64,000 nt of DNA from Larkinella rosea (GTDB taxonomy: Bacteria; Bacteroidota; Bacteroidia; Cytophagales; Spirosomataceae). Each line of letters starts with the position of its first letter. Position 1 is the first letter of the stretch. Location: NCBI RefSeq assembly GCF_003858635.1, contig NZ_RQJO01000008.1, positions 620,001 through 684,000 of the forward strand. The letters run 5' to 3'. This document shows, piece by piece, positions 1 through 7,950 of this stretch. A program made the translations under genes and the position numbers. The notes beneath the pieces are model-generated. The model searched no databases. It was not told the origin of the DNA and saw nothing but the letters and a program-made list of their open reading frames with translations.

Positions 1-1110
1 AAATCACCGTATAAATTTACGCAGCACGGCAAAAGTGGGGCGTGGGCGAGCGAGTTGATGCCGTATACCGGCAAAGTAGCCGACGATCTGTGCTTTATCA
101 AATCGATGTATACCGAGCAGATCAACCACGACCCGGCGCTGACGTTTTTCCAGACCGGCAATCAGTTGGCGGGTCGGCCGAGCATCGGGGCCTGGGTAAG
201 TTACGGTCTGGGATCGGCCAACGAAAATCTGCCCGCCTTCATTGTCATGGTGTCGAAAGATGCCCCGCGCGACCAGCCGCTGTATGCCCGCTTGTGGGGC
301 AACGGTTTTTTGCCTTCCAAACACCAGGGCGTCCAGTTTCGCTCGGGCAGCGACCCGGTTTTGTATCTGAATAACCCCAACGGCTATAGTTCGGCGGATC
401 GGCGGTCGATGCTCGATGCGCTGAAGGATCTGAATCAGGTGCAGGAAGAAATCTACGGCGACCCGGAAGTGTCGAACCACATTGCGCAGTATGAAATGGC
501 GTTCCGGATGCAGACCTCCGTGCCGGAAGTCAACGATCTGTCGGACGAACCGGACTGGGTGTTCGATCTCTACGGCGAAGAAGCCCGCAATCCGGGAACT
601 TATGCCGCCAACTGCCTGATGGCCAGGCGTTTACTGGAGCGCGATGTGAAATTTGTTCAATTGTATCATCAGGGCTGGGACCTGCACGGCAACTTGCCCA
701 AAGGCATCACCAGGCAGTGCAAAGCGACCGATCAGGCGTCGGCGGCTCTGGTGCAGGACCTCAAGCAACGCGGTTTGCTCGACGATACGCTCGTGGTCTG
801 GGGCGGTGAATTTGGTCGGACGAACTATTCACAGGGCAAACTGACCGCCGACAATTACGGCCGCGATCATCACCCGCGCTGCTTCACGATGTGGATGGCC
901 GGTGGCGGGGTTAAACGCGGGATTACCTACGGCGAAACGGATGAATTTGGGTATAACATCGCCAAAAATCCGGTCCACGTCCACGATTTTCAAGCCACGC
1001 TGCTGCACTTGCTGGGCGTCGATCACGAAAAACTGACCTACGAATTTCAGGGCCGCCGGTTCCGGCTGACGGACGTGGAAGGGAAGCTGGTGAAAGGGAT
1101 TCTGGCGTGA
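1..1110 (+). CDS. DUF1501 domain protein (partial, 5' end missing)
   Basis: The reading frame is open from the first base, so the N-terminus lies outside the window; 369 codons are visible. DUF1501 proteins have an alkaline-phosphatase/sulfatase-like fold, usually carry a TAT signal, and are encoded next to secreted cytochrome-like or DUF1800 partners; their substrates are unknown. Visible signatures are the ALTFFQTG and [12 protein letters not shown] segments, the DLHGNL motif, and a C-terminal block with GGEFGRT, GRDHHP and AGGGVKRG, which matches metal-site regions of this family. A hairpin terminator follows 24 bases after the stop. Family assignment is confident; role is not known. Confidence 0.88.
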   Translation, partial: KSPYKFTQHGKSGAWASELMPYTGKVADDLCFIKSMYTEQINHDPALTFFQTGNQLAGRPSIGAWVSYGLGSANENLPAFIVMVSKDAPRDQPLYARLWGNGFLPSKHQGVQFRSGSDPVLYLNNPNGYSSADRRSMLDALKDLNQVQEEIYGDPEVSNHIAQYEMAFRMQTSVPEVNDLSDEPDWVFDLYGEEARNPGTYAANCLMARRLLERDVKFVQLYHQGWDLHGNLPKGITRQCKATDQASAALVQDLKQRGLLDDTLVVWGGEFGRTNYSQGKLTADNYGRDHHPRCFTMWMAGGGVKRGITYGETDEFGYNIAKNPVHVHDFQATLLHLLGVDHEKLTYEFQGRRFRLTDVEGKLVKGILA

Positions 1111-1133
1111 AAACCGGTTTTATCTCAAATTCC

Positions 1134-1160
1134 AAGGTCTGTTAGACACAGACCTTTTTT
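1134..1160 (+). terminator. Intrinsic terminator after DUF1501 gene
   Basis: Nine-base perfect stem (AAGGTCTGT at 1134-1142 with ACAGACCTT at 1148-1156), five-base loop, then a T tract. It sits 24 bases after the stop codon. The same GGTCTGT/ACAGACC stem recurs at 3701 and 5373. Confidence 0.85.
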
Positions 1161-1245
1161 CTTGCTCTTACTTGTAGAATATGCATAGACCTCGGATTAG
1201 GGTTATAAGCCGATTGGACATGCGGCAACAAAACCAGAACGGTCT

Positions 1246-2763
1246 TCATTTATCGTTTGTCAATGCTTGCAAAATTTTCCGGCCCGGCACATTACCTGGG
1301 AACATCTGAACGGATTGACGATACATGGTTATCGCATCTTTTCGCCGACCACTTTGCAGGAGGGCTTTTCCGTAGCTATCATAGGTATTCCAACTCTGTG
1401 GATACAGCAAGGTCGCTAGCTTGAGCACCTCCAGCGCAGCCGAGTCATGATGGTCCGTCAACAGTTCTAAGCCCAATTCGTTCAATTCACGCTCCTCGGT
1501 AAAATAATGAGCGGTGTCGGCTTTAAGTTGGTTAAACAAGGTCGCAGCAGCATCGGGGCCATCTTTTAGCAGGGTTCTCACAAAAGGCAGGAAGAGCGAC
1601 CGCTTGCCGGGTTCGTCCGCCGGAAAAAAGGGCGTTTGGTAGGCCAGATTAACCGTTTGCTTACAAGCTGTACCAAAACCGGGGCTCTCCGCATTATCCA
1701 GTAAGATGATGGTCCGGTGGTGGGTTTGATCATGCCAGAAGAAGGTGAAGAAACCCGGTTCGCGGCCGGTGTGCATCACGATTCGCCCCAATTGAGTGGC
1801 AGTCGGCAAAAACCAACCTAGCCCATAGTTGGCCGCACCAAACTCACCACCCGGGGCGGCTAACGTACCATCCGTAAGTTGATAAGGAGTAAAAGCCAGA
1901 TCCTGCATGCCCTTACTGAGTAACTTGTGCTGATCTAAAGCAACCGCATAGTTAGCTAAATCGCCGGTTGTGCTAACAATATTGGTGGGGCCATAAAGTC
2001 CCCGCAGATTATACGTCCAGCGCCTGACCTTCCGGCTGGTGCTGATCGGTTCCATATCGTTCAGGTAATGGTGGCGAACCAGGTAACCCGTCGTATAGTT
2101 GGGATCTTCCGCCTTATTCCCCAGCAAATAGCTATGTTGCATACCCGCCGGTCGGAAGATATGGTGAGCCAGGTAATCACCAAAACGTTCACCGCTTATT
2201 TTTTCGACCAATGTAGCCAGCAAAGCATAGCCGATATTGCAATACCGCCATTGACTGCCGGGTAAGAAAGCCAGGGCTTTTTTAGATTGCTTTAAAGTCG
2301 GGATAATATCCTGGTTATTGATTTGTCGGGTTGAATCCTCATCAATCAGTGGAAAAAATAATTCCTCCTTGTCGGGTAGACCTGAGGTATGCGAAAGTAA
2401 GTGGTCAATCCGGATTTCGGGATAAGGAAAATCCGGGAAATAGGTTTGGTAACGATCGTGAAGGGTCAGTTTGTGCTGCTGGATCAGCTGCATGACCGCT
2501 ACGGCCGTAAACGTCTTGGAGATGGAGCCAATCTGGAAAGTGGAGTGCAACGAATGCCTTTTACCCGTCTTTAAATCGGCCAGGCCAGCGGAGTATTGGT
2601 AAGTGGTCTGCCCCTTTTCCCGCATGAGAACATTCCCGTTAAAAACATGGGCTGTATCCAAAACCTGGAACAAACTGTCAAGGGCTCTGCTGTCCTGGGC
2701 GTTTGACAGAACAGGTTGCACTAAAAAGGCTACGATGAGTAGAAGAGAATAAATGGTTTTCAC
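1246..2763 (-). CDS. Secreted serine hydrolase, class C beta-lactamase-like, with C-terminal TPR-like tail
   Basis: 505 residues with an N-terminal signal peptide ending near SNAQ. The beta-lactamase/D-alanyl-D-alanine carboxypeptidase (PF00144) fold is shown by the SxxK motif in GSISKTF (about residue 77-83), the YxN motif in YCNIGY, and a late HTG motif in MHTGREPGF. The last ~100 residues (YPQSWNTYDSYGKALLQ and onward) resemble one or two tetratricopeptide helices, a common add-on in Bacteroidota members. Such proteins act in the periplasm on peptidoglycan peptides or small esters; the true substrate cannot be read from sequence. It is monocistronic; no clear promoter was found. Confidence 0.88.
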   Translation of the reverse strand: MKTIYSLLLIVAFLVQPVLSNAQDSRALDSLFQVLDTAHVFNGNVLMREKGQTTYQYSAGLADLKTGKRHSLHSTFQIGSISKTFTAVAVMQLIQQHKLTLHDRYQTYFPDFPYPEIRIDHLLSHTSGLPDKEELFFPLIDEDSTRQINNQDIIPTLKQSKKALAFLPGSQWRYCNIGYALLATLVEKISGERFGDYLAHHIFRPAGMQHSYLLGNKAEDPNYTTGYLVRHHYLNDMEPISTSRKVRRWTYNLRGLYGPTNIVSTTGDLANYAVALDQHKLLSKGMQDLAFTPYQLTDGTLAAPGGEFGAANYGLGWFLPTATQLGRIVMHTGREPGFFTFFWHDQTHHRTIILLDNAESPGFGTACKQTVNLAYQTPFFPADEPGKRSLFLPFVRTLLKDGPDAAATLFNQLKADTAHYFTEERELNELGLELLTDHHDSAALEVLKLATLLYPQSWNTYDSYGKALLQSGRRKDAITMYRQSVQMFPGNVPGRKILQALTNDK

Positions 2764-3207
2764 AAACTAAAAATCTAAGTGATTACTACTGAAAGCGGAA
2801 TGCTGACTTGGTTTTGCTGTTCAATACTGGTCTGCATGTTTACAGCTTGATGCTTTTTTAGATCATAAATGGTGGAGGGTTAGGAATACTTTAACTTTTG
2901 TAGAACAAATGTCAGGCCAATAAATAATATTTATTATTATCTGTTTGATTATCAGTTATTTGTGCTTTAATGGTATCGTGTAGTGATGTCCAATAATGGA
3001 CAAAAGGTGTATCTCTTCGGACAGCACGCAGTAGTTTAAACTCACTTAATCCTCTATTTATGATGCTAGGCCAGTGTAACCATAGAAAGAGGCTCCTACT
3101 TGACAAACTCTTCATATACGAACACGCTTCCCTCCCCACTGAGGAAGGAAGCGTGTTCGTATTAGTATCTGTTTAAAGGTACTTCGCAAACAGATAAATC
3201 AGGAACC
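2764..3207. other. Intergenic stretch without a supported gene
   Basis: This 444-base AT-rich gap separates the starts and ends of two minus-strand genes. Its only clear structure is the hairpin at 3116-3162. A 75-codon minus-strand frame (2912-3139) begins inside that hairpin and has no recognisable similarity; I do not call it a gene. Confidence 0.6.
3116..3162. terminator. Long hairpin, probable terminator
   Basis: Perfect 16-base arms (3116-3131 and 3147-3162) around a 15-base loop, with core ACGAACACGCTTCC. No U tract follows on either strand, so it may be a rho-independent-like stem or one of the intergenic palindromes seen elsewhere in the window. Confidence 0.6.
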
Positions 3208-3612
3208 TTATTCATCAAACTTTTTAAGTGCTTCTGGGGTCACCGGCGTAAAGAAGTTTACCAGATTACCATCCGGATCTCGGAACAGCAGTGATCGGTT
3301 TCCCCAAGGCATGGTAGTCGGCTGCTGAACGATCATCTCCCCAAGAAAGTCCGCTAATCGTTGGTACGCACTATCAACATCATCTACCCGGAATTCGATA
3401 ATGGCGGATTGATTACTGGCCGCTTTAGCTACATCATCTCCTCCAAATAGTTGCAAAGTACGTGTGCTCCCAATGGCTAACGTGGCCGAAGGGGTATGTA
3501 ATTCGGCGAAATCGTCGGTATACTGAGTCATTGGCTTACCAATGACCTGCTCGTAGAAGCGAACCAGGGGCTTGATGTCGGCGGTAATAATGCGAACGGA
3601 GACAAAATTCAT
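3208..3612 (-). CDS. VOC family protein (glyoxalase/bleomycin-resistance fold)
   Basis: 134 residues, the length of a single-chain vicinal-oxygen-chelate protein with two beta-alpha-beta-beta-beta modules. Typical features are the N-terminal ITADIKPLVRFYEQVIG, the central AIIEFRVDDVDSAYQRL and the terminal LFRDPDGNLVNFFTP with the usual metal-ligand glutamate region. Family members include lactoylglutathione lyases, dioxygenases and antibiotic-binding proteins; the substrate here is unknown. It stands alone between hairpins. Confidence 0.9.
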   Translation of the reverse strand: MNFVSVRIITADIKPLVRFYEQVIGKPMTQYTDDFAELHTPSATLAIGSTRTLQLFGGDDVAKAASNQSAIIEFRVDDVDSAYQRLADFLGEMIVQQPTTMPWGNRSLLFRDPDGNLVNFFTPVTPEALKKFDE

Positions 3613-3700
3613 GACCTATGTACGTTTGTGTTGAATCATACAAAGTAACCTGCGATCACTGACAGCTGTATGTCAGGAGCGGTTTTGAATAGGTGAAAAA

Positions 3701-3722
3701 AGGGCTGTGCCGACACAGACCT
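3701..3722 (-). terminator. Intrinsic terminator of the UDG-like gene
   Basis: On the minus strand the stem AGGTCTGTG / CACAGCCCT (one internal mismatch, four-base loop) is followed by a run of six T. It lies 58 bases after the stop of the gene at 3781-4452 and shares its stem sequence with the hairpins at 1134 and 5373. Confidence 0.75.
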
Positions 3723-3780
3723 TGGACTAATGTCGAAAATTAATTTCAACACCTTTAATGCGGTTTTTGAAAGTGTTCTA

Positions 3781-4452
3781 TTATTTTACCGGAAGTGGTT
3801 TTCTTGTCGCTTTGACGGCCAACCTTAACTGATCATACAGAAATTGTTTACTCTTCCGGGAAGAGGGATGCCAGAAGTTGATTATGTCGATGCCGTTCCA
3901 TTTCCCCACACTGTATGCATTGGATTCTGCTCTTACCAGGTTATGGTCAAATAAGTGATTGATGTAATCATCATACCGGAAACAGCAGACAATGACTGTC
4001 GGCGCAATTGCTTCGATTTGTTGGCGCAGCAGATCACGGCTTTCGAGAATGTACTTCCCAATCAGATGCGGATTGGCGGTTGCCGTTCCGCTGGCTTTCT
4101 TGACATTGATGAAAGCAACGGACTTCAGGGCAGTATGCTTGTCATCGTGGCTTACCTGATCAATGTCCTCCGGAAAATCGTTCAGAATTCCGTATGCCCA
4201 TTCACCCAAACGGTTGGCAAAACCCAAGTACATTACCGATTTGATCCATTCCCGGTAATCGGCGTGATTGTTCACGTAATCGTGCTGCTCGCGGTAATTA
4301 TGTTCTTTGGCGATAAACAGGATCCGTTTGGATTGCTGGCAGTACAAAACCGGGTCTATAATACCATCTTTGACAAACTGATTGCCCAAATCAGGCAATC
4401 CTTTTTCGCTATAAAGCGATTGAAACTGGGTAAAAATAAGTTCGGTTTCCAT
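3781..4452 (-). CDS. Uracil-DNA-glycosylase-superfamily-like protein
   Basis: 223 residues. I infer the superfamily from three features: a central beta-strand followed by an asparagine-containing motif (VAFINVKKASG), a hydrophobic strand APTVIVCCFRYDD, and a C-terminal HPSSR motif resembling the HPSP/HPS motif of UDG-fold proteins. The N-terminal RILFIAKEHNY replaces the canonical water-activating GQDPY-type loop, so glycosylase activity is uncertain. It is transcribed alone, with a terminator downstream and a hairpin at 4580-4601 upstream. No signal peptide. The assignment is tentative; a hypothetical cytoplasmic protein is the safe reading. Confidence 0.6.
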   Translation of the reverse strand: METELIFTQFQSLYSEKGLPDLGNQFVKDGIIDPVLYCQQSKRILFIAKEHNYREQHDYVNNHADYREWIKSVMYLGFANRLGEWAYGILNDFPEDIDQVSHDDKHTALKSVAFINVKKASGTATANPHLIGKYILESRDLLRQQIEAIAPTVIVCCFRYDDYINHLFDHNLVRAESNAYSVGKWNGIDIINFWHPSSRKSKQFLYDQLRLAVKATRKPLPVK

Positions 4453-4579
4453 ATGGATTTGATACGTTCAAAGACTGGTATTTTACCTTTCCGAATGCTC
4501 TGATACAGCGTCACTCAACTGGCTTAAGGAACGCAGATTCCTGGCCTGAGGATACTATTCTGCCCGAATATATTCAAAA

Positions 4580-4601
4580 AATAGGGGAAAAATCCCCTAT
4601 T
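4580..4601 (-). terminator. Hairpin with minus-strand T tract, possible leader attenuator
   Basis: Nine-base stem AATAGGGGA/TCCCCTATT with a four-base loop; on the minus strand it is followed by T residues. No minus-strand gene ends just upstream of it, but a minus-strand gene starts 128 bases further on (4452), so it could attenuate that transcript. Confidence 0.45.
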
Positions 4602-4658
4602 CTCCGGTTTCAAATTTTCGCTTCTTCGTGCTGAATTTCAAAACAGTATAGTAGTAGC

Positions 4659-5210
4659 ATGGCAAATGGTGAGCAGAAAACAGATATTGGAAAAATTGTC
4701 AATCGAAAGTACTTCTGGATCTCTTTTTGGATTTTAGCCGGACTCGGATTCAGTTGTTCTATCCTCGTCTTTGGTCAGGGTGTGGTGCATCGTGGGCTGG
4801 CGCTGCTTTGGGCTATTGCTTATTTCGCTTTAGGAGGGCTTGGCGGGCTGATTTTTGGAATGCCCCAGAGTGTTTCTGCCCCCGATGAAACCTTGCCGAA
4901 AGATGAAGCATCCGCGGTTAAAGCGGTTCGAAAGAAAATCTTAAAAGAAAACGCAAACCTGTTTCAAATTTCGGATTGGTTAACCAAAATCATTGTGGGT
5001 GCGGGATTGGTTCAACTTAAGGAAATTCCCGGTTTTACCCTCCGGGTTGCCTGGCGGATGGGTCAGGGAATGATAGTTGAAAGAAATACGAACCCGGAAT
5101 CAGCGACCACGATTTCCGCAGCCATCATTATTTTCTTCACCCTCTTTGGCTTTATCTCCGGCTATTTGCTGGCCCGGCTCATTATCAGTGACATGCTTGA
5201 GGAGGAATGA
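4659..5210 (+). CDS. Small integral membrane protein, function unknown
   Basis: 183 residues with three predicted membrane segments: WISFWILAGLGFSCSILVFG (about 19-38), GLALLWAIAYFALGGLGGLI (45-65) and IIIFFTLFGFISGYLLARLI (155-175). Between them is a hydrophilic region with the motif FQISDWLTKIIVGAGLVQL (about 107-125), which I have seen recurring in uncharacterised bacterial membrane proteins. No catalytic residues are visible. It is transcribed alone and divergently from the UDG-like gene. Function unknown. Confidence 0.75.
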   Translation: MANGEQKTDIGKIVNRKYFWISFWILAGLGFSCSILVFGQGVVHRGLALLWAIAYFALGGLGGLIFGMPQSVSAPDETLPKDEASAVKAVRKKILKENANLFQISDWLTKIIVGAGLVQLKEIPGFTLRVAWRMGQGMIVERNTNPESATTISAAIIIFFTLFGFISGYLLARLIISDMLEEE

Positions 5211-5372
5211 TGATGCTGGTCAATCAATTGGCATTAACCTGCCAGACCCGTAATAGCACATGTAACCGGTCGCTTTTCACTAGTTTCCATGCATAAGCCT
5301 TCAAATTGTTCCCTTGCCGGTAGTTGTAATCGATGGTCAGTAATTCCAACGGGGCCAAGGTTTCTAATCCAT

Positions 5373-5391
5373 GGTCTGTATCTCACAGACC
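5373..5391. repeat. Hairpin sharing the GGTCTGT stem
   Basis: Seven-base stem GGTCTGT/ACAGACC with a five-base loop, just beyond the stop of the minus-strand gene at 5394. It repeats the stem used at 1134-1156 and 3701-3722 but lacks a U tract. Confidence 0.5.
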
Positions 5392-5393
5392 TA

Positions 5394-5696
5394 TTACCTA
5401 ACACGCCACACTCGGTTTATATTTTTGATGTCATAACCCATTAAACCAAGGGCAATTATAAGAACAACTACGTACAGAAAAGCGGCTTTAAAATTCTGTA
5501 GGCTAACGATACCGCCTAAAAGTGACAGTTGTGATTGGGGGTCTAAATACCTGGAAAGAAAACCAAACCCATGAATCACCGCTCCACCTAAAATGACTGC
5601 AACGTTTAAAGCTAAAATTAGTAAGGCTATTGATGCGCAACTGGCGATTGCTATTCGGGCATAGGCGGGCGGATTGGGAAATAGAATCTTCTTCAT
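5394..5696 (-). CDS. Small membrane protein, function unknown
   Basis: 100 residues. Two or three hydrophobic helices are visible: IAIASCASIALLILALNVAV (about 15-34), VILGGAVIHGFGFL, and AFLYVVVLIIALGLMGYDI (about 71-89), with a basic C-terminus (NINRVWRVR) expected on the cytoplasmic side. No family was recognised. Codon use is ordinary, and it lies 82 bases downstream of the aldehyde dehydrogenase on the same strand. Confidence 0.6.
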   Translation of the reverse strand: MKKILFPNPPAYARIAIASCASIALLILALNVAVILGGAVIHGFGFLSRYLDPQSQLSLLGGIVSLQNFKAAFLYVVVLIIALGLMGYDIKNINRVWRVR

Positions 5697-5778
5697 GATT
5701 TAAAGTATTAATCTACAGGGAATTACAAAAAGAATAGTGGTGGAATTGCCATAATCTTCGAAAAAGCCGATCATCCAC

Positions 5779-7134
5779 TCACTCCATCCAGACGGTTTTG
5801 ATATTCAAAAATTCTTTCATTCCCACTTCTGCCAATTCCCGGCCGAAACCCGACAGTTTTACTCCCCCGAACGGCACACGCGGATCGGAGCGCATCAGCG
5901 AATTGACGAACACCGAACCGGCCTGAATCTGCCGCGCCAGTCGCTCGGCCCGGTCCAGATCCTTCGTCCAGAGGGCTGATCCCAAACCGTAGTTGGATTG
6001 ATTGGCGAGCTTCACCGCGTCCTGTTCGTCTTTCGCTTCGACGATAACCGCCAGTGGTCCAAAGGTTTCCTCGTCAAAACCGCTCATCCCCGGTTTTACT
6101 TTATCCAGTAAAATTGGTTGAATATTACAACCATCCCGGTTTCCACTGTGCAGAACCCGCGCGCCCTGCCGAACGGTTTCGGCACATTGGCGTTCAATCG
6201 CTTCGGCCAGGTCCATCCGTGCCACCGGCCCCATTGTGGTGGTATCGTCCATCGGGTTTCCCTGTTTGATGGCCTGAATGTGCTGAAGAACGCGATCCGT
6301 AAACTCTGTTTTGACCGCTTTTTCGACGATAAACCGCTTGGCGGCAATGCAGCTTTGCCCGGCGTTCTGCATCCGCGACTGTACGGCCACTTTAGCGGCT
6401 TTTTCCAGATCAGCATCGGCCAGAACAATCAGGGCATCGCTGCCGCCCAGTTCCAGCACCGATTTCTTGATCTGACTTCCGGCAATCGACGCCACCGAGG
6501 CCCCGGCTTTTTCGCTCCCGGTCAACGTCACGGCTTTGACGCGCGCATCTTTCAGAACGGTTTCCACGGTTTTCGATTCAATGAGCAGCGATTGGAAAAC
6601 GCCGGTCGGAAAATCGCAGGCCCGGAAAATCTCCTCGATGGCCAGCGAACAACCGCTGACGTTGGCGGCATGTTTCAGCAAACCGACATTTCCGGCCAGC
6701 AACGACGGAACGGCAAATCGGAACACCTGCCAGAACGGAAAATTCCAGGGCATGATCGCCAGCACGGCACCCAGCGGCTGGTAGGCCACAAAACTCGTTT
6801 TGGCTTCCGTCGGAATCATCAGATCGGCCAGAAATGTTGGGGCGTGTTCGATGTAATAATCGACGCCCACGGCGCACTTCTCCACTTCGGCGATGGACTC
6901 TTTGAGCGTTTTGCCCATTTCGGCGGTCATCAGTTCACCGTAACGTTGTTTTTCGCTGCGCAGGTAAGCGGCCACTTTCCGAAAAAAACCGCTGCGGTTT
7001 TCCAGCGACAGGGCCGACCAGTCGGCAAAAGCGCGATCGGCCTGTCGGATTTTCCGATCAAGAGCCTGCGCACCCAGGGCCGGGTACGAATTAATTTTCT
7101 GCTGGGTATAGGGATTAACGGATGTAAAGTTCAT
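5779..7134 (-). CDS. NAD(P)-dependent aldehyde dehydrogenase, succinate-semialdehyde type
   Basis: 451 residues, a full-length soluble aldehyde dehydrogenase of the shorter (Sad/YneI-like) class. It oxidises an aldehyde to the acid with NAD(P)+. Catalytic residues are present: Asn131 in MPWNFPF, Glu228 in LELGGSD, and the nucleophile Cys262 in NAGQSCIAAKRF; the cofactor-fold motif LTGSEKAG is at about 204-211. The C-terminal PFGGVKLSGFGRE is typical of succinate-semialdehyde dehydrogenases. It lies downstream of the MarR gene but a strong terminator (7166-7193) separates them, so it is probably independently transcribed. Substrate is inferred, not proven. Confidence 0.93.
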   Translation of the reverse strand: MNFTSVNPYTQQKINSYPALGAQALDRKIRQADRAFADWSALSLENRSGFFRKVAAYLRSEKQRYGELMTAEMGKTLKESIAEVEKCAVGVDYYIEHAPTFLADLMIPTEAKTSFVAYQPLGAVLAIMPWNFPFWQVFRFAVPSLLAGNVGLLKHAANVSGCSLAIEEIFRACDFPTGVFQSLLIESKTVETVLKDARVKAVTLTGSEKAGASVASIAGSQIKKSVLELGGSDALIVLADADLEKAAKVAVQSRMQNAGQSCIAAKRFIVEKAVKTEFTDRVLQHIQAIKQGNPMDDTTTMGPVARMDLAEAIERQCAETVRQGARVLHSGNRDGCNIQPILLDKVKPGMSGFDEETFGPLAVIVEAKDEQDAVKLANQSNYGLGSALWTKDLDRAERLARQIQAGSVFVNSLMRSDPRVPFGGVKLSGFGRELAEVGMKEFLNIKTVWME

Positions 7135-7165
7135 CGGGTTGCGGTTTTATTCCTAAACAAAAAAA

Positions 7166-7193
7166 TACCCCAACCGATTGATCAATTGGGGTA
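7166..7193 (-). terminator. Intrinsic terminator of marR-type gene
   Basis: Eight-base stem TACCCCAA/TTGGGGTA, 12-base loop; on the minus strand it is followed by seven T residues. It begins 20 bases past the MarR stop codon and insulates the aldehyde dehydrogenase downstream. Confidence 0.85.
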
Positions 7194-7212
7194 AATAGTG
7201 TTATCCAAAAGG

Positions 7213-7731
7213 CTAGGATGAGCAGTGAATACCCGTCAGCGGGCCGGTGTCTTTTTCGATTTCCCGCACCAGCAATACCATCGTATCGATCATTTGCTCA
7301 ACCTGTTCGTAACCGGCAATGCGGTGAAATTTATCCCGAATTTCTTCCGTGCAATTATAAACCGCTACCATGAGCTGTTTTCCCCGTTCATTGATAAAAA
7401 TCTGGCTCGACCGGGAATCCCGCTCACTTTTTACGGTATAAATGTAACCGTCGTCTTCCAGCAGCTTCACGATTTTACTCATCGCCTGCTTGGTAACGCC
7501 CGCCCGTTTCGCCAATTCATTGTTCGTAATGCCGTGTTCTTCCAGATTTCCCAGAAAAGCAATGTAACTCGCTTTGAAATCCGTAAAGCCTAACTCAATA
7601 AGCCGCTGTTCGATGTAACGGCCCAAAAAACGCTTCATTTTCGACATGACACGGCCCAGAGTCCGCTCACGTATTCTGTAAAAAAACTGAAAATCAAACG
7701 GCTTTTCGGCCGTTAACACCTCGGTTTCCAT
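7213..7731 (-). CDS. MarR family transcriptional regulator of the efflux operon
   Basis: 172 residues with the winged helix-turn-helix of MarR repressors: LGNLEEHGITNNELAKRAG, then the recognition helix region VTKQAMSKIVKLLEDDGYI, then the wing TVKSERDSRSSQIFINERG with the conserved D-x-R-S pattern. It is encoded divergently from the EmrA-EmrB-TolC operon; the 219-base intergenic region holds an inverted repeat overlapping the operon promoter. I infer that it represses the pump, with a toxic ligand as inducer, and possibly itself. The start is the ATG at 7731; an N-terminal extension of about 30 residues precedes the first helix. Confidence 0.93.
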   Translation of the reverse strand: METEVLTAEKPFDFQFFYRIRERTLGRVMSKMKRFLGRYIEQRLIELGFTDFKASYIAFLGNLEEHGITNNELAKRAGVTKQAMSKIVKLLEDDGYIYTVKSERDSRSSQIFINERGKQLMVAVYNCTEEIRDKFHRIAGYEQVEQMIDTMVLLVREIEKDTGPLTGIHCSS

Positions 7732-7851
7732 CCTGGTATGTAGTCGTTACTGGTCCGGCAAGTTACAAAATTTTCACAATGCGATGACAATTTGGGATTT
7801 AAACCAGACTGCCCGGGCCAACATTAAAATCACGTTAAAGTACTAAAAATA

Positions 7852-7923
7852 ATAGTCAATTAAGTTGACTATCAAACTGCCTCGGCCTACTTTTGCACAA
7901 AAATAGTCAACCAGGTTTACTAA
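7852..7923 (+). promoter_or_regulatory. emrAB-tolC promoter with two MarR-type operators
   Basis: A perfect inverted repeat ATAGTCAA-N5-TTGACTAT (7852-7872) contains the TTG (7865-7867) of a Bacteroidota promoter, TTG-N20-TACTTTTG (-7 box at 7888-7895). A second, imperfect copy (ATAGTCAA-N5-TTTACTAA, 7903-7923) lies at or just past the expected transcription start. Repressor binding at both would block initiation. The promoter match is to the known TTG/TAnnTTTG consensus; MarR binding is inferred. Confidence 0.75.
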
Positions 7924-7950
7924 AACAAGTCTATTAAACTTTTTACAACA

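Noticed and set aside
2912-3139. Minus-strand frame of 75 codons in the gap before the VOC gene
   Set aside because: Begins inside the long hairpin at 3116-3162 and has no family resemblance; more likely AT-rich spacer than a gene.
6118-7194. Long plus-strand frame of 358 codons opposite the aldehyde dehydrogenase
   Set aside because: Antisense shadow; the dehydrogenase carries all catalytic residues, and the antisense frame shows biased low-information composition (many H, R, G, F).
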